Shown here in pieces: positions 39,180-40,202 of a DNA stretch of 40,202 nt. The notes under the pieces are model-generated. The model did not search any database. It saw nothing but the letters and a program-made list of their open reading frames with translations, and had not been told where the DNA came from. Location of the stretch: positions 1 to 40,202 of the forward strand of contig CACIJG010000017.1 of assembly GCA_902586885.1 (NCBI GenBank). Direction: 5' to 3'. This stretch comes from an uncultured Alphaproteobacteria bacterium. Lineage in GTDB: Bacteria > Pseudomonadota > Alphaproteobacteria > Rhodobacterales > Rhodobacteraceae. The position numbers and the translations under genes are program-made. Each line of letters begins with the position of its first letter. Position 1 is the first letter of the stretch.

Positions 39180-40202
39180 ATGAATAAGAAACTGATATTA
39201 GCAACCACATTTTTGACAAGTTTAGCGATTACAGCACCGCCAAGTTTTAGTCAAATCCAGCAGGCTCAAGGCTTTGGAGCTATAACTGGTCAACCAACTC
39301 AACCTGCTGCAGTTCCTCAGAGAACTAATCCTGCTGCTCAAATGCAGGGAATGGTTTCCGCTTGGCAAAATGAGAGAGATCCTTCAAAAAAGAGAGCTAT
39401 AGCAAGAGAAATTCAAAGAAGTCTCGGGGTAAAAGCTGATGGTATTATTGGTAATCAGACTTTAGGTGCTATTAATCAAATGGGCGGTATGCCTGGACAA
39501 AATTTTACCCCAGTTGCTAATCGAAATGGTACTGCTCCAGCTAATGCAGCTCCTGCCCCAGGGAGGGGTTTTCTAGGAGGAATATTTGGAGCGAGACCTG
39601 CACCAGCCCCACAAGGACAACCTGGTCTATCAAATATGATGAATGCGTGGCAAAATGAAACTGATCCCACTAAAAAGGCTAGGTTGGCTCGACAGATTCA
39701 AACTCGAGTAGGTGTAAAGGCAGATGGTGTTATTGGAAACCAGACCATGCGTGCTATTCAACAGGCTGGAGGCATGCCTGGTGGCGGCGGTATGGGAGGC
39801 CCTGGTCCCGCACCTGGAGGAAATGTAAGAGCTGGAGGCGCATTTATTCCTAATCCTGGTCAACCTGCGCCCGGTGGTGGTTTTGGCTTTAATCCTAATC
39901 CTGGTCAACCCGCTCCTGGCGGTGGTTTTGGGTTTAATCCTGGTCCTGCCGCTCCAAGAGGGGGTGGATTATTTGGGGGATTATTTGGTGGTCCCAGACC
40001 TGGTCAGCCAGGTGCTCAGGGTGTTAATAATTTAATGAGAGAATGGGAACTAGAGCCAGATCCCAATAAAAAGAGAATGATCGCTATGGAAATCCAAAGG
40101 GGATTGGGTGTGAAAGCAGACGGAGTAATTGGGAACCAAACCAGGCAAGCTATTCAACAGGCTGGAGGTATGCCTGGTGGTGGCGGTATGGGAGGACCTG
40201 GT
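39180..40202 (+). CDS. Secreted Gly/Pro-rich repeat protein with peptidoglycan-binding-like modules (cut by window edge)
   Basis: The first 341 residues are visible and the frame stays open to the window end. Residues 1-24 are a Sec signal (MNKKLILATTFLTSLAITAP). Three copies of a module follow: a W-x(2-3)-E-x-(D/E)P-(S/T/N)-K-K helix, then IQ-x(2)-(L/V)GVKADG(V/I)IGNQT-x(2)-AI-x-Q-x-GGMPG (copies begin near 39351, 39639 and 40035). GVKADGVIG resembles PG_binding_1 motifs. Linkers are Gly/Pro-rich (PGQPAPGGGFGFNPN repeated). Strong SD; start ATG 39180. Function unknown: possibly an envelope-associated structural or binding protein. Confidence 0.85.
   Translation, partial: MNKKLILATTFLTSLAITAPPSFSQIQQAQGFGAITGQPTQPAAVPQRTNPAAQMQGMVSAWQNERDPSKKRAIAREIQRSLGVKADGIIGNQTLGAINQMGGMPGQNFTPVANRNGTAPANAAPAPGRGFLGGIFGARPAPAPQGQPGLSNMMNAWQNETDPTKKARLARQIQTRVGVKADGVIGNQTMRAIQQAGGMPGGGGMGGPGPAPGGNVRAGGAFIPNPGQPAPGGGFGFNPNPGQPAPGGGFGFNPGPAAPRGGGLFGGLFGGPRPGQPGAQGVNNLMREWELEPDPNKKRMIAMEIQRGLGVKADGVIGNQTRQAIQQAGGMPGGGGMGGPG
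39855..39944 (+). repeat. 45-bp tandem repeat encoding PGQPAPGGGFGFNPN
   Basis: Two near-exact 45-base units (39855-39899 and from 39900, with the last two codons of the second unit diverged) encode the linker PGQPAPGGGFGFNPN in the repeat protein, and a third partial copy (PGPAAP) follows. Differences between units are mainly at third codon positions, which suggests selection on the protein. Confidence 0.8.

Noticed and set aside
39476-39908. Two minus-strand open frames opposite the repeat protein
   Set aside because: They are mirror frames of Gly/Pro-rich codons. The plus strand has a signal peptide, an SD and repeated conserved modules.
39855-39944. Tandem repeat considered as CRISPR
   Set aside because: The units are directly adjacent without spacers and are in-frame coding repeats.
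1-40202. tRNA, rRNA, insertion sequences, integrases or attachment sites
   Set aside because: None could be recognised. The intergenic gaps are short and AT-rich without cloverleaf or transposase features.

Overview
The window is a 40.2 kb stretch of a strongly AT-rich, gene-dense bacterial chromosome. Intergenic gaps are short and several convergent genes overlap by 4-20 bases. The gene families suggest a free-living, probably marine proteobacterium, most likely a low-GC alphaproteobacterium: split XdhA/XdhB xanthine dehydrogenase, PuuD-type urate hydroxylase, PuuE allantoinase, AlkB alkane hydroxylase, and an Hsp20 gene with a ROSE-like leader. This placement is inference. No rRNA, tRNA, CRISPR array, integrase or transposase was seen.

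Region 1 (1-13.2 kb) is a purine salvage and degradation island. It starts with a BMP-family ABC importer (end of the ATPase, two permeases, periplasmic binding protein) closed by a strong terminator. After it come guaD, uraD (opposite strand), uraH, puuD, puuE, alc, allA, and on the minus strand xdhA-xdhB. Together they encode guanine -> xanthine -> urate -> 5-hydroxyisourate -> OHCU -> allantoin -> allantoate -> ureidoglycolate -> glyoxylate plus two urea. Two genes of this pathway, puuD and xdhA, are each broken in frame by a single extra base in a homopolymer tract (T7, and T8 read as A8 on the coding strand). In both, the conserved remainder continues in another frame up to its normal stop.

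Region 2 (13.3-30 kb) is mixed housekeeping and accessory metabolism: YajQ, an M32 carboxypeptidase, a MAPEG protein, a PPOX-type flavoprotein, a DUF2652 cyclase-like protein, an enolase-superfamily enzyme, a DsbA/HCCA-isomerase-like protein, a cupin divergent from an AlkB alkane monooxygenase (nested inverted repeats between them), a GYD protein, a DUF898-M48 protease pair, uracil-DNA glycosylase, an M20 deacylase, a GST, a PqiA-like membrane protein coupled to an unknown protein, a diacylglycerol-kinase-like lipid kinase and an MFS transporter.

Region 3 (30-38.4 kb) holds purF, a class V aminotransferase, a methyltransferase, a quinone-reductase-like MDR enzyme, an unknown membrane protein, two divergent Fe(II)/2-oxoglutarate oxygenases (TauD/TfdA type and HalD/BesD type), a two-repeat ferredoxin-fold-like protein and a HemG-like flavodoxin.

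Region 4 (38.4-40.2 kb) has an hsp20 gene with a sigma32-type promoter and a ROSE-type RNA thermometer readable in its leader. The window ends inside a secreted Gly/Pro-rich repeat protein built from peptidoglycan-binding-like modules. Its leader contains a perfect 14-bp inverted repeat.
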